A stretch of DNA of 64,000 nucleotides, taken from positions 1 through 64,000 of the forward strand of contig WTXI01000150.1 of the NCBI GenBank assembly GCA_022376515.1, given 5' to 3'. Below the pieces are notes generated by a model that saw only the letters and a list, made by a program, of their open reading frames with translations, did not search any database and was not told where the DNA came from. Positions 33,810 through 46,038 of this stretch are shown here, piece after piece (the stretch's first letter is position 1; each line of letters starts with the position of its first letter). The DNA comes from Lactifluus volemus. Lineage: Eukaryota > Basidiomycota > Agaricomycetes > Russulales > Russulaceae. The translations under genes were made by a program, and so were the position numbers.

Positions 33810-35453
33810 TCACACTCGGCGCGTCATCGTGCGACCACCAGCCTTCATCCCACCCCCATCCGACGTTCCCAACCGACCACCACCAACGGTCATTAAAGGC
33901 CGCACAGGACCAGACATGGTCGACGTTGGCCGCGCGGCCACATTAGACCCGCCTCCACGTGAGGTCGGCGGGCGCAAGCCGGACGGACGTGAGCCGCCAG
34001 CGCTCACCGCTCTCACTTTTGGTCGCTGCAAAACCATCTGTTTGTTCGACTGAGACGGCACCCGCACGGACGCGGCAGCCGGGAGCGCCACCTTGGCGTG
34101 CGCAGGTGGGCGTTGTACTCCACCAAGTGCCATAGTACTTGGCGTCAGCGCAGGACGGGTTGAGGATATAGCTCCATTTTGGCGAGCGGGAACTGGTGCC
34201 ACCACAGCGGGTGCAATCACTCCTTCAGGTTTTGCCCTTTTCGTGATGCGTAGAGCCGCTGTCGATGCGGGGACGGGAAGCGCAGAGATCGATGTGCGGG
34301 CGCCTCGCCTAGGGAGGACCGCTGAAGGCCGGGTAGAGTTAGTCGGACCTGCAGATACCTGTAGTTTTGTCTTTGGTCGGACAAACTGGCGTACGGGTGC
34401 CTGTAGCGCTGGAGGGTAACGGTCAGAGAATCTATGGATGAAAAAAAGATATCACTGACTGGGAAGGATACAGTTCCCAAACTGCGCTGGCGGTGTCGAC
34501 ACTCTAATCATGACTGGGTCCATTTTCTGCTCGACCTCGTCTTCTGCCATATTCACATCGCGCAGCCTGTCTGCCAGAAAACCATCGACATCCGGCTCGT
34601 CCTCACTTTCAGAGTTCGCTGCATCGCACTCCATCACCAGCACCTTCTTCGCCCGCATCTCTACCTCCATATCCATCTCAAGGTCGCCCAACGAGTCGTT
34701 CTCAGGGAGCGAGATCTTCTCCTTCAACAAATCAAACGACGACTCTGCAAAATGCACACTCAAACACTCTTGCAGGTCCACCGAGGTCCGTCGAGGGTCA
34801 GTGTCCGGAAAAGTCCGGAGCATTGCGCCAGGACGTAGACGCAACTGTTGTCGCGTAGGTGACGGTGACGGTGACTCCGCGGGAGTGACGGCGATCCGCG
34901 GAGCCGATGGCGTAGGCGGTGGAGAAGGAGACGTGGCGCCATTTATGGCATTGATGACAGAAGCGAGAGGAGACGACGATGGTGCAGGAGAGGGGCGCGT
35001 CAGTTTGAGTGTAGACGGGGACCCAAATAGCGAAGTCGGTGTTCCCGCAGCAGACGATGTTTTTTTTAGTGCGATATCTGCGAGAGGGCGTCGCTGAGAT
35101 GACATTTGCACGTCTTCCACGTTGACGGGACGCGTCACGGTCTCGCGCCTAACAATGAGGTTGCATTCGTCATCAGAGTCCGAGAAATCTGACACGCTCG
35201 GTTCGTCAACATCGATCAGACGGCCCTTTAACAAGGGCTGAGGCAGCTGCTGTGTCTTCGATCGCGTGTAGGTGCGGCTGAAAAACTTGGTGAGCGTGAT
35301 TGGGCTGTCGCCAGAAACCGGAGGAGCGGCATTTTCCTTGTCGGAGCCCAAGTCTGGCGAGTGAGCATCACGACAAGGAGGCGTCGTCGGCTCTGCTGAG
35401 AAAAGAGGGTCGAAGAGGGTGAGGAGGCTCTCCCGTGGGCGATTAATGTTCAT
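33810..35453 (-). CDS. Hypothetical low-complexity protein
   Basis: Two exons, 35453-34472 and 34408-33810, join in phase across a 63-base GT-AG intron with a good branch site (CTGAC) 15 bases before the AG; the product is 526 aa. The N-terminal half is Ser/Pro/Asp-rich (SDFSDSDDECNLIV, TSSAAGTPTSLFGSPSTLKL) with an acidic patch (SESEDEPDVDGFLADRLRD). The C-terminal half is basic and rich in Arg, Pro, Gly and Ala (SRGGGSNVAARPTSTMSG, ending GGRTMTRRV). No domain is recognised. Composition suggests a disordered, possibly nuclear or cell-cycle-regulated protein, but that is inference. It looks intact. Confidence 0.65.
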
Positions 35454-36768
35454 GGATGGGGGGGTGAACGTGTTGGTTCATTCGTCTCGGCGCGTGTCCT
35501 CCAGTCGAGGATCACGTGATCGAAACTACGACGCCCAGTTTCACTCAAGCTTGTGCTTTTTTGCCAGTGCTCGGAGTTCCGAGTTTTTTAAAAACTTGAC
35601 TTGTGAATATTCACCACACCGGAATAATAAGCTACTCTCACATTTCTAAGTTGATGCCTAGCAACTTGGGACCTTAGAAACCCTGCTTATGGTTCCGAGT
35701 CTACCTAACACTTGTGGCCAAATGAGTTCTCACTTTGCTGCCGAAGCTGGGGACATTCACCCTTTCAGAAGGGTCATCTCTGTGCCTTTTGTGAGATCGC
35801 ATCATTTAGGAGGTCGATTTAATTCATGGACCACTGCAAGACGGTCCAGGAAGCACCTAATCGCCCTGTGCAATCTTGGGTGTGATCGAAAAGCAAACCC
35901 TAGCGTCTATTTTTCACTCGCAATCACTCGGCCTTGCGCATAGATAATAAGTGCTCCTGGTTCATCAACACGCTGTTCCTGGTCCCAATGGTGAGGCTGT
36001 GCTACATCGTGATGTCAAGAGTCTGTATAAGACACCGCTCACATCCATTTTATCTTCCATCAAGTACGCAATCGCCCACTGCAGTTCCAGGTGTCACATC
36101 GGGGGATATCGGTGTTGACCTCGAGCATATGGCCCTCTGCGGAGACTGGGCCCCCTTTCCCTCAGGCTCAGAGATAGCAAGGACCCTCAAGGAGTTGATT
36201 GGCGCACTTCCGAGCCTTCTGCGATCCAACTATGATACCAGCCTCTGAGTCACATACGATGGTGTCATCGCTCACAGGTGCTCCTCTTTGGCAAGCATAC
36301 TCAACGTTATTGCACTGCTTTTGCATTCGTGCAAGGATCATAAGTGTGACCACTCGAGTGACTGCCAGTGGGTCCATTTGGGACTCATGCTCGAGGAGAA
36401 TCTCATACCCATGGGCATTTATGGACAGGAGAATTGTTAACGTTGTACGTGCATGGCTCAGGTTCTCACCGACAAACTTTGCCTCAGTCCTCCCTCCATG
36501 TGATGCAGTGCCTCTGCGGTGTGCTTAGGTAGTAGCACAAGCGTCATTCGAGTAATACACATAGGACATGTTTCCAGTAGATAATGCACCCACAACATGA
36601 CAACACCATGTTTTGCCGCAAAACACACAAGCGTGTGAATAAAACAACCGTGAGTCCTGATTGGCTAGACATCCAAGTCCTGTGATGTCTGTGGTAACTC
36701 GAGAGTTGCACCAGAATCATTGCGCCAGTGTCAACTCGAGCCACACCAGACTGGACCGCGGCAACACT
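35454..36768. other. Spacer, no gene recognised
   Basis: Small ORFs on both strands have no recognisable content. The left part should hold the promoter of the gene starting at 35453. Confidence 0.35.
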
Positions 36769-36960
36769 ACTGAGGATGCACCTGCGACTTCGGAAAGAAG
36801 TGCAAGGGGAGCTACTCAACACTTCAATAATATCGGCAAAACAGTTCATCCACAACCCGCAATCAAATATTGTCATGACGCACATGGCATCGGCGGGGAT
36901 CAGTTGTGGAGAGCATGGTATGCGGTACCTGGTCCCCAGTTTTGTTTTGTTATTAGGTGT
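36769..36960 (+). pseudogene. NVYRDLA-family fragment (copy 5)
   Basis: The stretch from ACTTCGGAAAGAAGTGCAAG through FNNIG and FIHNPQSNIVMTHMASA matches the last exon of the genes at 39219 and 42194. The central NVYRDLA segment is deleted and the frame shifts. The 3' flank (GGTATGCGGTACCTGGTCCC, 36914 on) matches 42928-42960 downstream of the 42194 gene. Confidence 0.6.
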
Positions 36961-37149
36961 TGGCGATATGATAGGGGAGAAAGAAATGATATTTTGCTTT
37001 GTCTGTTGATTAGCACCACTATTCGCCGGTCGTGAGAACACGGCGCCGCTGGACACTTAACACAGAACTATCAAGCCGATAGAAGCAATTGGCTGGCGCC
37101 AGCGGGGGTTTCGGAAACAAGTAGCGATAGCAAGGGCGCCAACTTTGTA

Positions 37150-37343
37150 CGTACAACTTGGGTCAGCTGGAGTAGGACGGCAGTGTTCGAGAGCAGGTAC
37201 AGGCTCGCCGGGTTGTCGGTGCAGTCCAAGATCACGTCGTATGATCCTAGGAGCGAGCGGGCGTTTGTGGGGGCGAGTCGCCCGTGATGGGCTCCGAGTC
37301 CACATGGAGGTGCGACCTGTGGCAAACATCTGTACACAAACAA
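37150..37343 (-). pseudogene. UBA4: Fragment of UBA4/MOCS3-type adenylyltransferase
   Basis: Minus-strand translation gives [20 protein letters not shown], then [20 protein letters not shown] and LLQLTQV. This is the part of the E1-like ThiF fold of UBA4/MOCS3 that holds the DCTDN motif and the following helix. A GTACGT splice donor follows. The ATP-binding N-terminus, the catalytic-Cys region and the rhodanese domain are absent, and sequence on both sides is unrelated. It is a stranded gene fragment about 65 codons long. UBA4 activates Urm1 for tRNA thiolation; this piece cannot do so. Confidence 0.65.
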
Positions 37344-37490
37344 ACCATTACAATAGAGATGTACATAAACGACATACAGTAGTTTTACTCATTTCCTCCC
37401 TTCAAACCTACCTCCTCATGCATGCACCAATCCCATTCCTCTGCCACTTCCGCACCAATCTCAGGTTCTCAGCCCTCAGGCTGGTACAAG

Positions 37491-37570
37491 ACTCAGCCCT
37501 CAAGACTCAGCCCTAAGTGGCGCTCAGCCCTCAAGACTCAGCCCTAAATGGCGCTCAGCCCTCGCGTGGG
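37491..37570 (+). repeat. 31-base tandem repeat (CTCAGCCCT type)
   Basis: Two full units of 31 bases (CTCAGCCCTCAAGACTCAGC followed by CCTAAGTGGCG or CCTAAATGGCG) and a partial third. Shorter CAGCCCTCA and CAAGCTT echoes extend from 37468 to 37630. Confidence 0.6.
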
Positions 37571-38116
37571 TACAAGTCTCCGTACTTAGCCCGTGCTAGT
37601 ACAAGTCTTCAAGCTTCAAGCTTCAAGTCTTAAAGTTTTTTTTAATCTGTATTTGTATACCGAAACATGTCTCTATGACAGACATGGTCCCCCAGGGTGC
37701 AGAAATAGATTATGCGGCAGGAGGGAGAGGAGTGGGTGACCAGGGCTGTTCCTTTCTCCAGAAGGGCACTGCCAGTGAATTGTGAGCGTAAAAAGGATCA
37801 CAGAGATAGAATGCCTCGTGTGCCTGACGGATTTTTTCACACAATGATAAACAGTAGTCCGCATGTACAATGAATGCGGCTGTGCCCCCGAAGTCAAGGC
37901 GTTGTGGCAGTTGCTGGACTGCGTTTTTTTTCCCGTCGAGGTCCAGGGGACTGCTTCTTTCCGCTTCTGTCACTCCCCCTCAGCGCTCAGCTCCCGCGCA
38001 CTACCCAACAGATAAAACAAATTTCGAAACCCCCGATTCATTGCCAATACCTAATATGAAAAATAAAACTGGGGACCGGACACCGCGGCGCTTAGCCACT
38101 TCAGTGTGGTACTACG

Positions 38117-38347
38117 CCAACTCCCTCAAAAAACTGGCAGCGTCAACTATTTCGAGCTCGATAGTCACTTTACACCGACAGGAATTGATCCCCAGCGATG
38201 CGGTGTGCATCCATGGGCAACGTTTGAATGAGGGCTGTGGACGAACCGTATTGCAAGGTCCCTGTATACGTTGGACATCAATATGTTTGGGACAACGAGA
38301 TTGTGATCGGCGTCATTGTAGATCCCCTTGCGCCCCTTTCTACACAT
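38117..38347 (-). pseudogene. NVYRDLA-family fragment (copy 6, inverted)
   Basis: Minus-strand reading gives NDADHNLVVPNILMSNVYRD, then LAIRFVHSPHSN and, after a frameshift near 38170, CKVTIELEIVDAASF. This corresponds to the last exon of the family. It is the opposite orientation to the intact copies and lacks the upstream exons. Confidence 0.65.
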
Positions 38348-39218
38348 TCACTTAGAATCGTGCCCAATTAGATGAGGAACCTGTGAATTTCCCTGCGAAT
38401 TTGGGAAGAGGATACGGCTGATGAAGGATACTGCCGAGAGAGTGCGGTCCAATGGCAATGGCAGTCTCCCTTTTCCGAATCGCTTCTTTCGTCTTGAGGC
38501 GATGCACGCCAATCGCTTCCATCTGTGAGTCCATTCATCTGAGATCTGTGTATTCTAGAAATAGAACATCCTCGCAGAATGACGCCACGCACGCCACGGG
38601 ATGGTTCCAACGATTGTTTTTACATCCTACCCGGCCCAGGCGGGCCGGCGCATGTGGCCGTCGGACTGACACACCTCCGTGAACGTGGGAACCATTCAGA
38701 TAGGGGCTTATTATCAAACGCGATGAAACGAGACGCGCGTTCTATCATCTCGACTGTCATCGTAATAGTACCTTTACAGTTTTATTTAATCTGCTTGTAC
38801 GATCGTTCCACTGGCACCCCCATGAATTCGAGCCACTAAACCGGTCTTTCATCCATGCCTAGCCGAGCTATGTTGCTTCCAATCTATTTCATTAAAACAA
38901 GGTACTGTCTAGTTTGAACACTTGACTCGCAGTCACTCGGCCTAATTTCAAAAACCCGTTCAACGCACTGCTGTTATGCGCATACGGGAGATCCACCTCA
39001 TCGTCTTTAAACTAAAGTACTCAAGCCTTTGGTGGTTAGCTCGAATTTCATCTGGGCATGGTTCTCCCGTCATCCCAAACGTTACGACCTCCTTCACTTC
39101 GCCCTTTCCTGAGTCGCACAAGCGCCCTCCCTGTTTTTTTTTGCTTATATACGAGGCGCAGATTTCACCGAACCCACCGACTGCAAATCACATTTCCCCT
39201 CCACTCAACAACTTCCAG
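38348..39218. other. Spacer before the 39219 gene
   Basis: No gene recognised. The 200 bases before 39219 contain the presumed promoter; a TATATA sequence lies at 39147-39153, about 70 bases before the ATG. Confidence 0.35.
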
Positions 39219-39994
39219 ATGACCGACGGACCTTCGCAAAACGTGGGGAATTATCCTTTTGAAAGGGTAGTACCCTCAAACGCTGTTCCACCTGTGCCTT
39301 GCAACCATCCAGCTGTGTACCGAGATTGTACGGTAGGCAGTGTATACACCGAGTGTCTCTTTGCTTGGGTGCTCAATGCTTGAGGCTGTTTCAGATTCCC
39401 GCAATGTCAGACACAAATCGAGACCATATCTTTCTGACACCACCAGCAACTTATGCACCTTATGGTGCATCGCGCCCTGTCTACCCGCATTACTACGAAC
39501 GTCCCCCAGCTGTGAGTATGTTCACCTGAGACTCGAGAAGCCCTAACATTGGTGCACCTTCGCAGAATGATGGTACCACACACATTCCCTACGCGACGAG
39601 TCCCATGCCCTCCAACGATGTTGTACCCTCTCACCCAGGTGGGCTGCCGCATGTGGCTGCCTATGATCCACCTTCTCTTGTCAGTGTCCTTCATCATCCG
39701 TACTCCTTCTCTAAACGTTCAGTCTAGAACGTCCAATTCAATGGGGTGTCCGAGAACGCACCTGAGACTTCGGAAAGAAGTGCGAGGGGAGCTACTCAAG
39801 ACTTCAATATCACCGATTACGATTACATTTTCCCTGGGATATTGATGACCAGCGTATATAGGGATCTTGCAATACGGTTCATCCACAGCCCGCAGTCGAA
39901 CATTGTCATGATGCATATGGCGTCGCTGGGGGTCAATTCTGGTCGTTGTAAAGTGACGATCGAGCTCGACATCGTTGATGCTGCCAATGCTTGA
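39219..39994 (+). CDS. NVYRDLA-family protein, intact copy 1
   Basis: Four exons join in phase: 39219-39314, 39395-39511, 39566-39679 and 39728-39994 (197 aa). Order of conserved blocks: SQNVGNYPFE near the start; SDTNRDHIFLTPPATYAPYG with ASRPVYPHYYERPPA; a Pro/Ser-rich middle (VVPSHPGGLPHVAAYDPP); SERSARGATQDFN; then the best conserved part, SVYRDLAIRFIHSPQSNIVM, MHMASLGVNS and CKVTIELDIVDAANA. There is no signal peptide or membrane segment. At least seven copies or fragments lie between 36.7 and 61.2 kb, two of them intact. I do not recognise the family. Confidence 0.65.
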
Positions 39995-42193
39995 GGGAGT
40001 TGGCATAGTGTATTGAGAGTAACGGTAAGTTGTCCCAGATCGCCAGCTATGTTTTGATTAGGTATTGTCAGTGGCGATGGACGAGGTTTCGAGATATGAT
40101 ATTTTGCTTCATCTGTTACAGAGTTCATACGACCGTGAGAATACGGCGCAGCTAGACAATCTTCAACTTAATGGGTGGCCTAGAATTGTCCTACGGTACT
40201 CATGACCATCTATCACTGGCACACAGGTCCAATTAAGCCGTTAAGAACGTGATCTAAGTAAGGACGATAAGTGGCACCGAGCAGTGGCTACGAAACCCTT
40301 TCACAGACTGAACTCTCCAGTTTAGCAGAGACATGCGTGTAAAGTTCGCAGATGAAAGCCGTATCATTAGCTATGGCCCGTTCGCCATAGGACCTGCCAT
40401 GGCGCGACTACAACACTTCACGTGCTTACATCCTAGTACCGTACGAAGATCTAGCGAGAACGACGCTCTTACCTTTCAACAATCTTCCTCTAGGTGAAGG
40501 TTACTACCTTGGCCATCCCTACCAAGAATGCAAATAGCTCTTTGCGACCCAGACACTTCGTTCGTGAGCCGTGTCCTATGGCGTTGTCTCGGGACTTGGG
40601 ACCAAAGTCATGTTCACCCACAGACAGAAGTGTCCGAGTCGTGTGTCAGTCCTTATGATAAAGATAACGAACTCAGGTTGACCAACTCAACCTGTAGTGT
40701 GCTCACTCACGCCAAACGGAGATCACTTCTTGTGATCTTTGAGGGATATCTTGTCATACATTCACACCTCGTCGACGAGGTAATGAGTAATGCACCAGAA
40801 ATTGACCCTGTCCTGGAAGCTATAGTGCAACCACTCGGAACCTCCAGGTGAGCTCCACAAGTGATCAAGGAAGAGGCACTTCATAGCGAACAATTTGTCA
40901 CTGGTCCATTCTCTCACGCGAAAGAACAACGCCAAATGCACCTGGCGTGCGGCAACTTTGGTGCGTGCGTAGAATCTGATGAACATACTCACCGTGATAA
41001 TTCAACGCATCGACCTGCGACGCTGTTCACGGAGGTAGTCTGCTTCATTCTGGGGTCAGCGAGCACGGAGACCCTCTTTCCGGGGCTCAGACAAACCTAT
41101 ATTTCCTTTTCGATAGCTAGCTGTCGTTGCTTACGAGAAGATGATGGGCGAAACAGAGGGAAATAGGAATTTTCGAAAAATGACCGAGCCGTATGGTCTT
41201 CTTCGATATTACCAAAGATAGTGTTATGACCCTTCTATGGTTGGTTGTTCTCGGAAAGCTAAGGAGTAGACTCGTCCTCAAGCTCTTACTTGGGATGAGG
41301 CATAAGGCAGCCCCCTGTGGCGGAAACACCGGGAGTTCTATTAACTTGAAGAAGGCCGCTTTGAACCTCTTTACTGATTCATTCCCTTTTCGGAGACAGT
41401 AAGGGCATTGCGTTCCTCTGATGGGGCACTACATAATTTCTTGGAACTACCGTACAACGTGTACAATTGGGGAGAAAGATTGAAAGACGACATCGAGACA
41501 ATTGAGGGGTGTAGAGTATATGCGCCACATGCTCCGGCGTGAGGTAGGCTTACCGCCAGGGGCGTAATTGCCATGGTTTAGGGTAGTTACCACATCTGGA
41601 GAGGGATCTGCGCCTACCCCATAGAATCGAGAAAAGGTGATGTGATGTTAAGCGCAGGTTCTACAGTTGCCGGATCATGCATCGATCATGGATGTTTCGC
41701 CGTCACGTGGCTAGGCTAGTCGCGGCTGTCGCGCTCCGCAGTAGTATTCTCTCCGAAACCGTGACGGGGGGCTCCGGCCATGTCCTCCCCTTCCCGTAAG
41801 TCTCCCGTACCTTCGAGAGGAGCCCGTCCAATTTGCACCTCCGAGTCTGTTTTGCGCATGCTGGAGATCTATTCGTGTCGTAAAAAGTTCCAAGCATTTG
41901 GCGGTTGAGACTTTGATGGACAGCGATTGTCCTCAATGATGCGCCAACCATCAGGACCTTCATCGTCACTCTTCCCAACCTCAGTCCTCACCTTGTTGAG
42001 CACGTTTTCGGATCCTAGGCCTCGACCTTTGATTCACCACTCGCCAACGTGTGTAGCCCGTCATCACAAATTTCGTCCTCGCAGAGCAGCTTCACATGAT
42101 CCCATGTACTTATAAAAGATGCAAACTTGACACTGCTGTAGATTGCGTTTCCTCTCAACCGTCCGGTCCCCCTAATAACATCCCATACTCACC
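39995..42193. other. Spacer; includes a block repeated at 54290-54660
   Basis: ORFs at 40528-40851 and similar are not convincing. The block 41700-41910 (CGTACCTTCGAGAGGA, CACCTCCGAGTCTGTTTT, CGTAAAAAGTTCCAAGCATT) recurs at 54290-54475 and is probably part of the promoter region of this gene family. In both places it precedes NVYRDLA or F-box blocks. Confidence 0.45.
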
Positions 42194-42885
42194 ATGGGCG
42201 ACGAACCTCTGCAAAACATGGGGGGTTATCCTTATGAAGGGGTGACGACGTCCCACCTGTACCTTCCAATCATACAAGTGCGCACCGAGATTGTACGGTA
42301 TGGCAGTGTATACCAAATATCTCTTTGACTTGGGTGCTTAAGGTTGGGGGCCCGCAGACTTTCACGATATCAGACACATATCAAGACCGTATCTTCACGC
42401 TTCCGCCACCAACTAACCCACCTTATGGTGCATCCCGCCCCGTCTACTCGCAAGACTATGAATATATTCCACCCGTGAGCCCATTCCCCAGATATCTGAG
42501 CGATCCTAGAATTAAAGTACTTTTTCAGAATGATGGGATTGCACAGGTTCACCGCGCGACGGATTCCACGCACCTTTCTATGCCCTTCAACGATGTTGTA
42601 CCCTCCCAGCCAGGTGGGCGGGCACATGGGGCTGTCTATGGACCACCTTTTCCTTCTGAGAATCCACCTGCGACTTCGGAAAGAAGTGCAAGGGCAGCTA
42701 CGAGACACTTCAATAATATCGATCACAATCCTGTTGTCCCCAGCATAATGATGACCAACATGTATAGGGATCTGGCAATAGAGTTCATCCAGAGCCCGCA
42801 ATCGAACATTGTCATGATGCACATGGCATCGGCGGCTGGTCGTGTCAAAGTGACGATCGAGCTCGAGATAGATGGAGCCGTTTGA
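42194..42885 (+). CDS. NVYRDLA-family protein, intact copy 2
   Basis: Three exons join in phase: 42194-42277, 42358-42474 and 42529-42885 (185 aa). It parallels the 39219 gene: PLQNMGGYPYEGV, SDTYQDRIFTLPPPTNPPYG, ASRPVYSQDYEYIPP, VVPSQPGGRAHGAVYGPP, SERSARAATRHFNN, NMYRDLAIEFIQSPQSNIVM and VKVTIELEIDGAV. The intron between the last two exons of the 39219 gene has no counterpart here; the corresponding positions are continuous coding sequence. Splice-site positions otherwise agree. The 3' flank is shared with the fragment at 36769. Function unknown. Confidence 0.65.
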
Positions 42886-43762
42886 GGGAGTCAGCACAGT
42901 TTCGTAGAAAGATGTGTGGACGGAATGGTATGCGGTACCTGGTCCCCAGTTTTGTTTTGTTATTATGTGTTGGCGATATGATGGGGGAGAAAGAAATGAT
43001 GCTTTATTGCTTACACACGGAGTTTCAGAAGTTGGTCAGAGTTTGACTAATTTGACTGCTCAGACTGGACCGCATAGAACCACGGCAACACTAACCAGTC
43101 TAAATATAAGTTCCGAGGAACTATCTCGAAAACGGTAGAGTTCCTTTCAAAAGCTATCACTCTCACCCATGTGTTGAAAAAAATGATCCCCGTGGAGTAT
43201 GCCGAAATCACACACACCACACTACTCGATGACCGTGACGTCGGCGCGTCGGTCTCTCTCTTCGTCCACCGAAAATCTCATCTTATCTATGCGACATCCG
43301 AGTCCCGAGGAACTTTGGGGCTCTGGCGCCACTTCCCCGACAGACGGTTACGGGTAGTCACCTTGTCTTGTCCTGATTTCCGATGTCCTTAACAACAATG
43401 ATCATATTAATGTGTACCACTTTTATATAGCTGAGTAATCCATACAGGAGAACCTGCGCTCAGATCAAACAACCTCAGCCAGGGCAGTAATTATTGCCTT
43501 GCGGCCTGCCACCTCCCTTCAGTGCATTGTCCAATTGTTCTACAAGTGCGACTCCACTGAATTGTAATAACAAATGATGCCTGTACGTCGACGCACTTTC
43601 CCGATTCCCAGACGGAGTCTGACGGACGCCAGGGTCCAATTCTGGATATAGGTCAACGCCCATCTTGACTGAGGACACCGCCACCGCCACGGGAATCGCC
43701 CAAGAGGCCTACACGCTGCTGTATACTCTCCAATCGCATCCACATTGCTCACCTCCCTGAAA
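42886..43762. other. Duplicated spacer upstream of an F-box gene
   Basis: Sequence such as CTAACCAGTCTAAATATAAG and AAAAGCTATCAC, then GTGGAGTATGCCGAAATCAC, and later ACCGCCACCGCCACGGGAAT with AGAGGCCTACACGCTGCTG, recurs before the F-box genes at 58699 and 63202. It therefore belongs to a duplicated unit. The last 150 bases likely contain the F-box promoter. Confidence 0.5.
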
Positions 43763-44280
43763 ATGCCTGGTTGCTGCTCTACCATCATTTACCCTCCCCT
43801 CATCAGAAGGCTCCGAGTCGGCCAAAGTAAGCAATTCGAAATCATGATCTTTGTATCCCTGATCTGATCACAAACTTGCGAATTAATAGGGCTTAAAAGC
43901 AATAGACGTCACTCGCCTATCCATAACCTCAACGACGACGTGCTTCTCAATATATTTCATCTTTATCGCCTGGTCGATCCAGACGAATATGAAGATGAGA
44001 GTGGCATGTATTACTTCATCAGTAAATGGTGCAAAAACTTTTTGACTTTTTGACTTTTGAAGGTGAAAAAGTACAAAAGTAAAAAATCTTGCATTGACCC
44101 ACATGGGATGGAATATGAATTAAACAACTTTAAGTAAGAAAAGTTTGAAAAGTTTAAATAAGTGTAATAAACTTACCAGCTGTCCGGGCCGGCCCCGGCT
44201 TAATAATCCAATCAATTCCAGGTAAAAAATTCTCACAGTTGCTCACATAATCATCCCCACAGCATGCTTCCAATTAATTG

Positions 44281-44360
44281 CATATGCGGTATTCGAACCC
44301 TCAACTTGTGCATGCAGTAATGAAGGCAAGCCATCTGTTTACCATTACACCATCGAGGCT
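44281..44360 (-). other. tRNA-like / SINE-like remnant
   Basis: On the minus strand, TGGTGTAATGGTAA resembles a D-arm/A-box and GGGTTCGAATACC resembles a T-arm/B-box, about 50 bases apart. The acceptor stem does not close and the B-box has an extra base, so it is not a working tRNA. It may be a decayed tRNA or the head of a SINE. Confidence 0.3.
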
Positions 44361-44869
44361 GGATCTGTTGGCGGCTCTATGGCTTACTTCAATAGTCGCA
44401 TAGTCACTTGACTCAGCTGGTTTCTTTTTTTTTCGTTCACCGCTCGCGTTACCTTCCCTGTCGCCTCCCTCTGTCGCGAATCTTGGTCAGGATCGTTTTG
44501 GTTTGCCCGAAACCATTTCTTACAAGTCTCACCACTGCCTTCGTCATCAACAGCGTGGTCCTTTTCCGGTGGTTTTCCAGCGCGTCATCTTTGGGGCACC
44601 TCTCTGCTTGTCCTCTTCCTCCTCTTCCTCCTGCTTTGCCTCTGCCTTTTGTGTTGTGATTGTGTTGGAGGGGTGTTGGGACACCTGAAGGGTGCTTCCC
44701 TGTCAGGTGTTGCTAGGTATGTTATCTACTCTTCCACTTCACTAACTTCTCTGACTTTTCTGTAGTTTCCTTGCCCTCCCTTTCTTCTCCCTCGTCCCCC
44801 TTCGTCCCCCTTCGTTCCCTTCGATGAGGGATGGCTTCGCGTCATCCCTCGATGCTGGAGGGACCCCAT

Positions 44870-45540
44870 CGCACCGCATCGACGTCCTTGGCGTCGGGAT
44901 CGCGCTGGCGGCGCCGTTGCGACCGCCAGAGCGCCAGACGCCTGGGAGCGATGTGGGGCATGTCCTCCTCTACCACTTCCCCAGCTGCTTCCGGACTCGG
45001 AGTTGCACCGCGTCGACATCTTTGGCGTCAGGATCGCGCTGGCGGCGCCGTTGCGACCGCCAGAGCACCAGACGCCTGCGACCGATGTGGGGAACGGCCT
45101 CCTCCCCTCTGCCGCTTTCCCCGCCCCTTCAGGATTCGGACTCGCACCGTGTCGATGTCCTTGGCTTCGGGATCGCGCTGGCGGCGCTATTGCGAACGCC
45201 AGAGCGCCAGACGCCTACGACCGATGTGGGGCACGGCCCCCGCCCCTCTACCACTTCCCCCGCCGCTTCCGGACTCGGAGTCGCACCGTGTCGATGTCCT
45301 TGGCGTCGGGATCGCGCTGGCGACGCCGTTGCGAACGCCAGAGCGCCAGACGCCTGCGATCGATGTGGGGCACGGCCTCCTCCCCTCTGTCGCTTCCCCC
45401 GCCCCTTCCGGATTCGGACTCGCACCGTGTCGATGTCCTTGGCGTCGGGATCGCGCTGGAAACGCCGTTGCGACCGCCAGAGCGCCAGACGCCTGCGACC
45501 AGCGTGTGGCACGGCCTCCTCCCGGTTTTAGATACCGCTG
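44870..45540. repeat. Five-copy 139-base minisatellite
   Basis: Units start near 44870, 45004, 45143, 45282 and 45421, with a period of 139 bases (134 between the first two). Each contains CGCACCGTGTCGATGTCCTT, GGGATCGCGCTGGCG and CGCCAGAGCGCCAGACGCCT. It is GC-rich against an AT-rich surround. The period is not a multiple of three, yet all three forward frames are open across most of it. Confidence 0.85.
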
Positions 45541-46038
45541 TCCAACACTAGACTGAGCGTAATGTCATCGTCCCGACCGAGGTCTCTGAGCCAGATCCTC
45601 TCGAGATAGCCGATCTACCAGGTGAAGGCGTGAATGTCGTGGTCCCACCCGAGCCGTACTTCCCCACCACCCTCAACCACTCTAGCCCAAAACCCACGCC
45701 GCCGCAAGTCCACTCGCCCTGACCCACTTCTGTTGTAGATGGGGCGACTTCCTGATTTAGATGAGGGATGGCCGGGGTGGATATGCCCATGAGTAGTAGT
45801 AGTCCCTGAGCCGGGCATGAGGCCAATTTATCCCAGACTTGTATTGTACCCTTTGCTTCTCTGGATTCCCTGCTTTCCTTAGCTTCAGCACTAAGGAAAG
45901 GCACTTTTTCACTTTTGACACTGTTATCACTTTTCAAGACTTTTTCTACTTGATTACTTTTTGTCAATGTAGTCAAAATAACTTTTTGGTGAATTCTAGG
46001 TTCCTTTTGGACTTTTGTGACTTTTCACACTTTTTCAG

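Noticed and set aside
34510..35097. 195-codon plus-strand Ser/Gly-rich ORF
   Set aside because: Antisense to the spliced gene 35453-33810, which has in-phase exons and a branch site.
44281..44360. Functional tRNA gene
   Set aside because: A- and B-box-like sequences are present but the acceptor stem does not pair and the T-loop has an extra base.
44831..45556. 241-codon repeat protein gene
   Set aside because: The frame changes each 139-base unit and three frames are open equally, so there is no reason to choose one.
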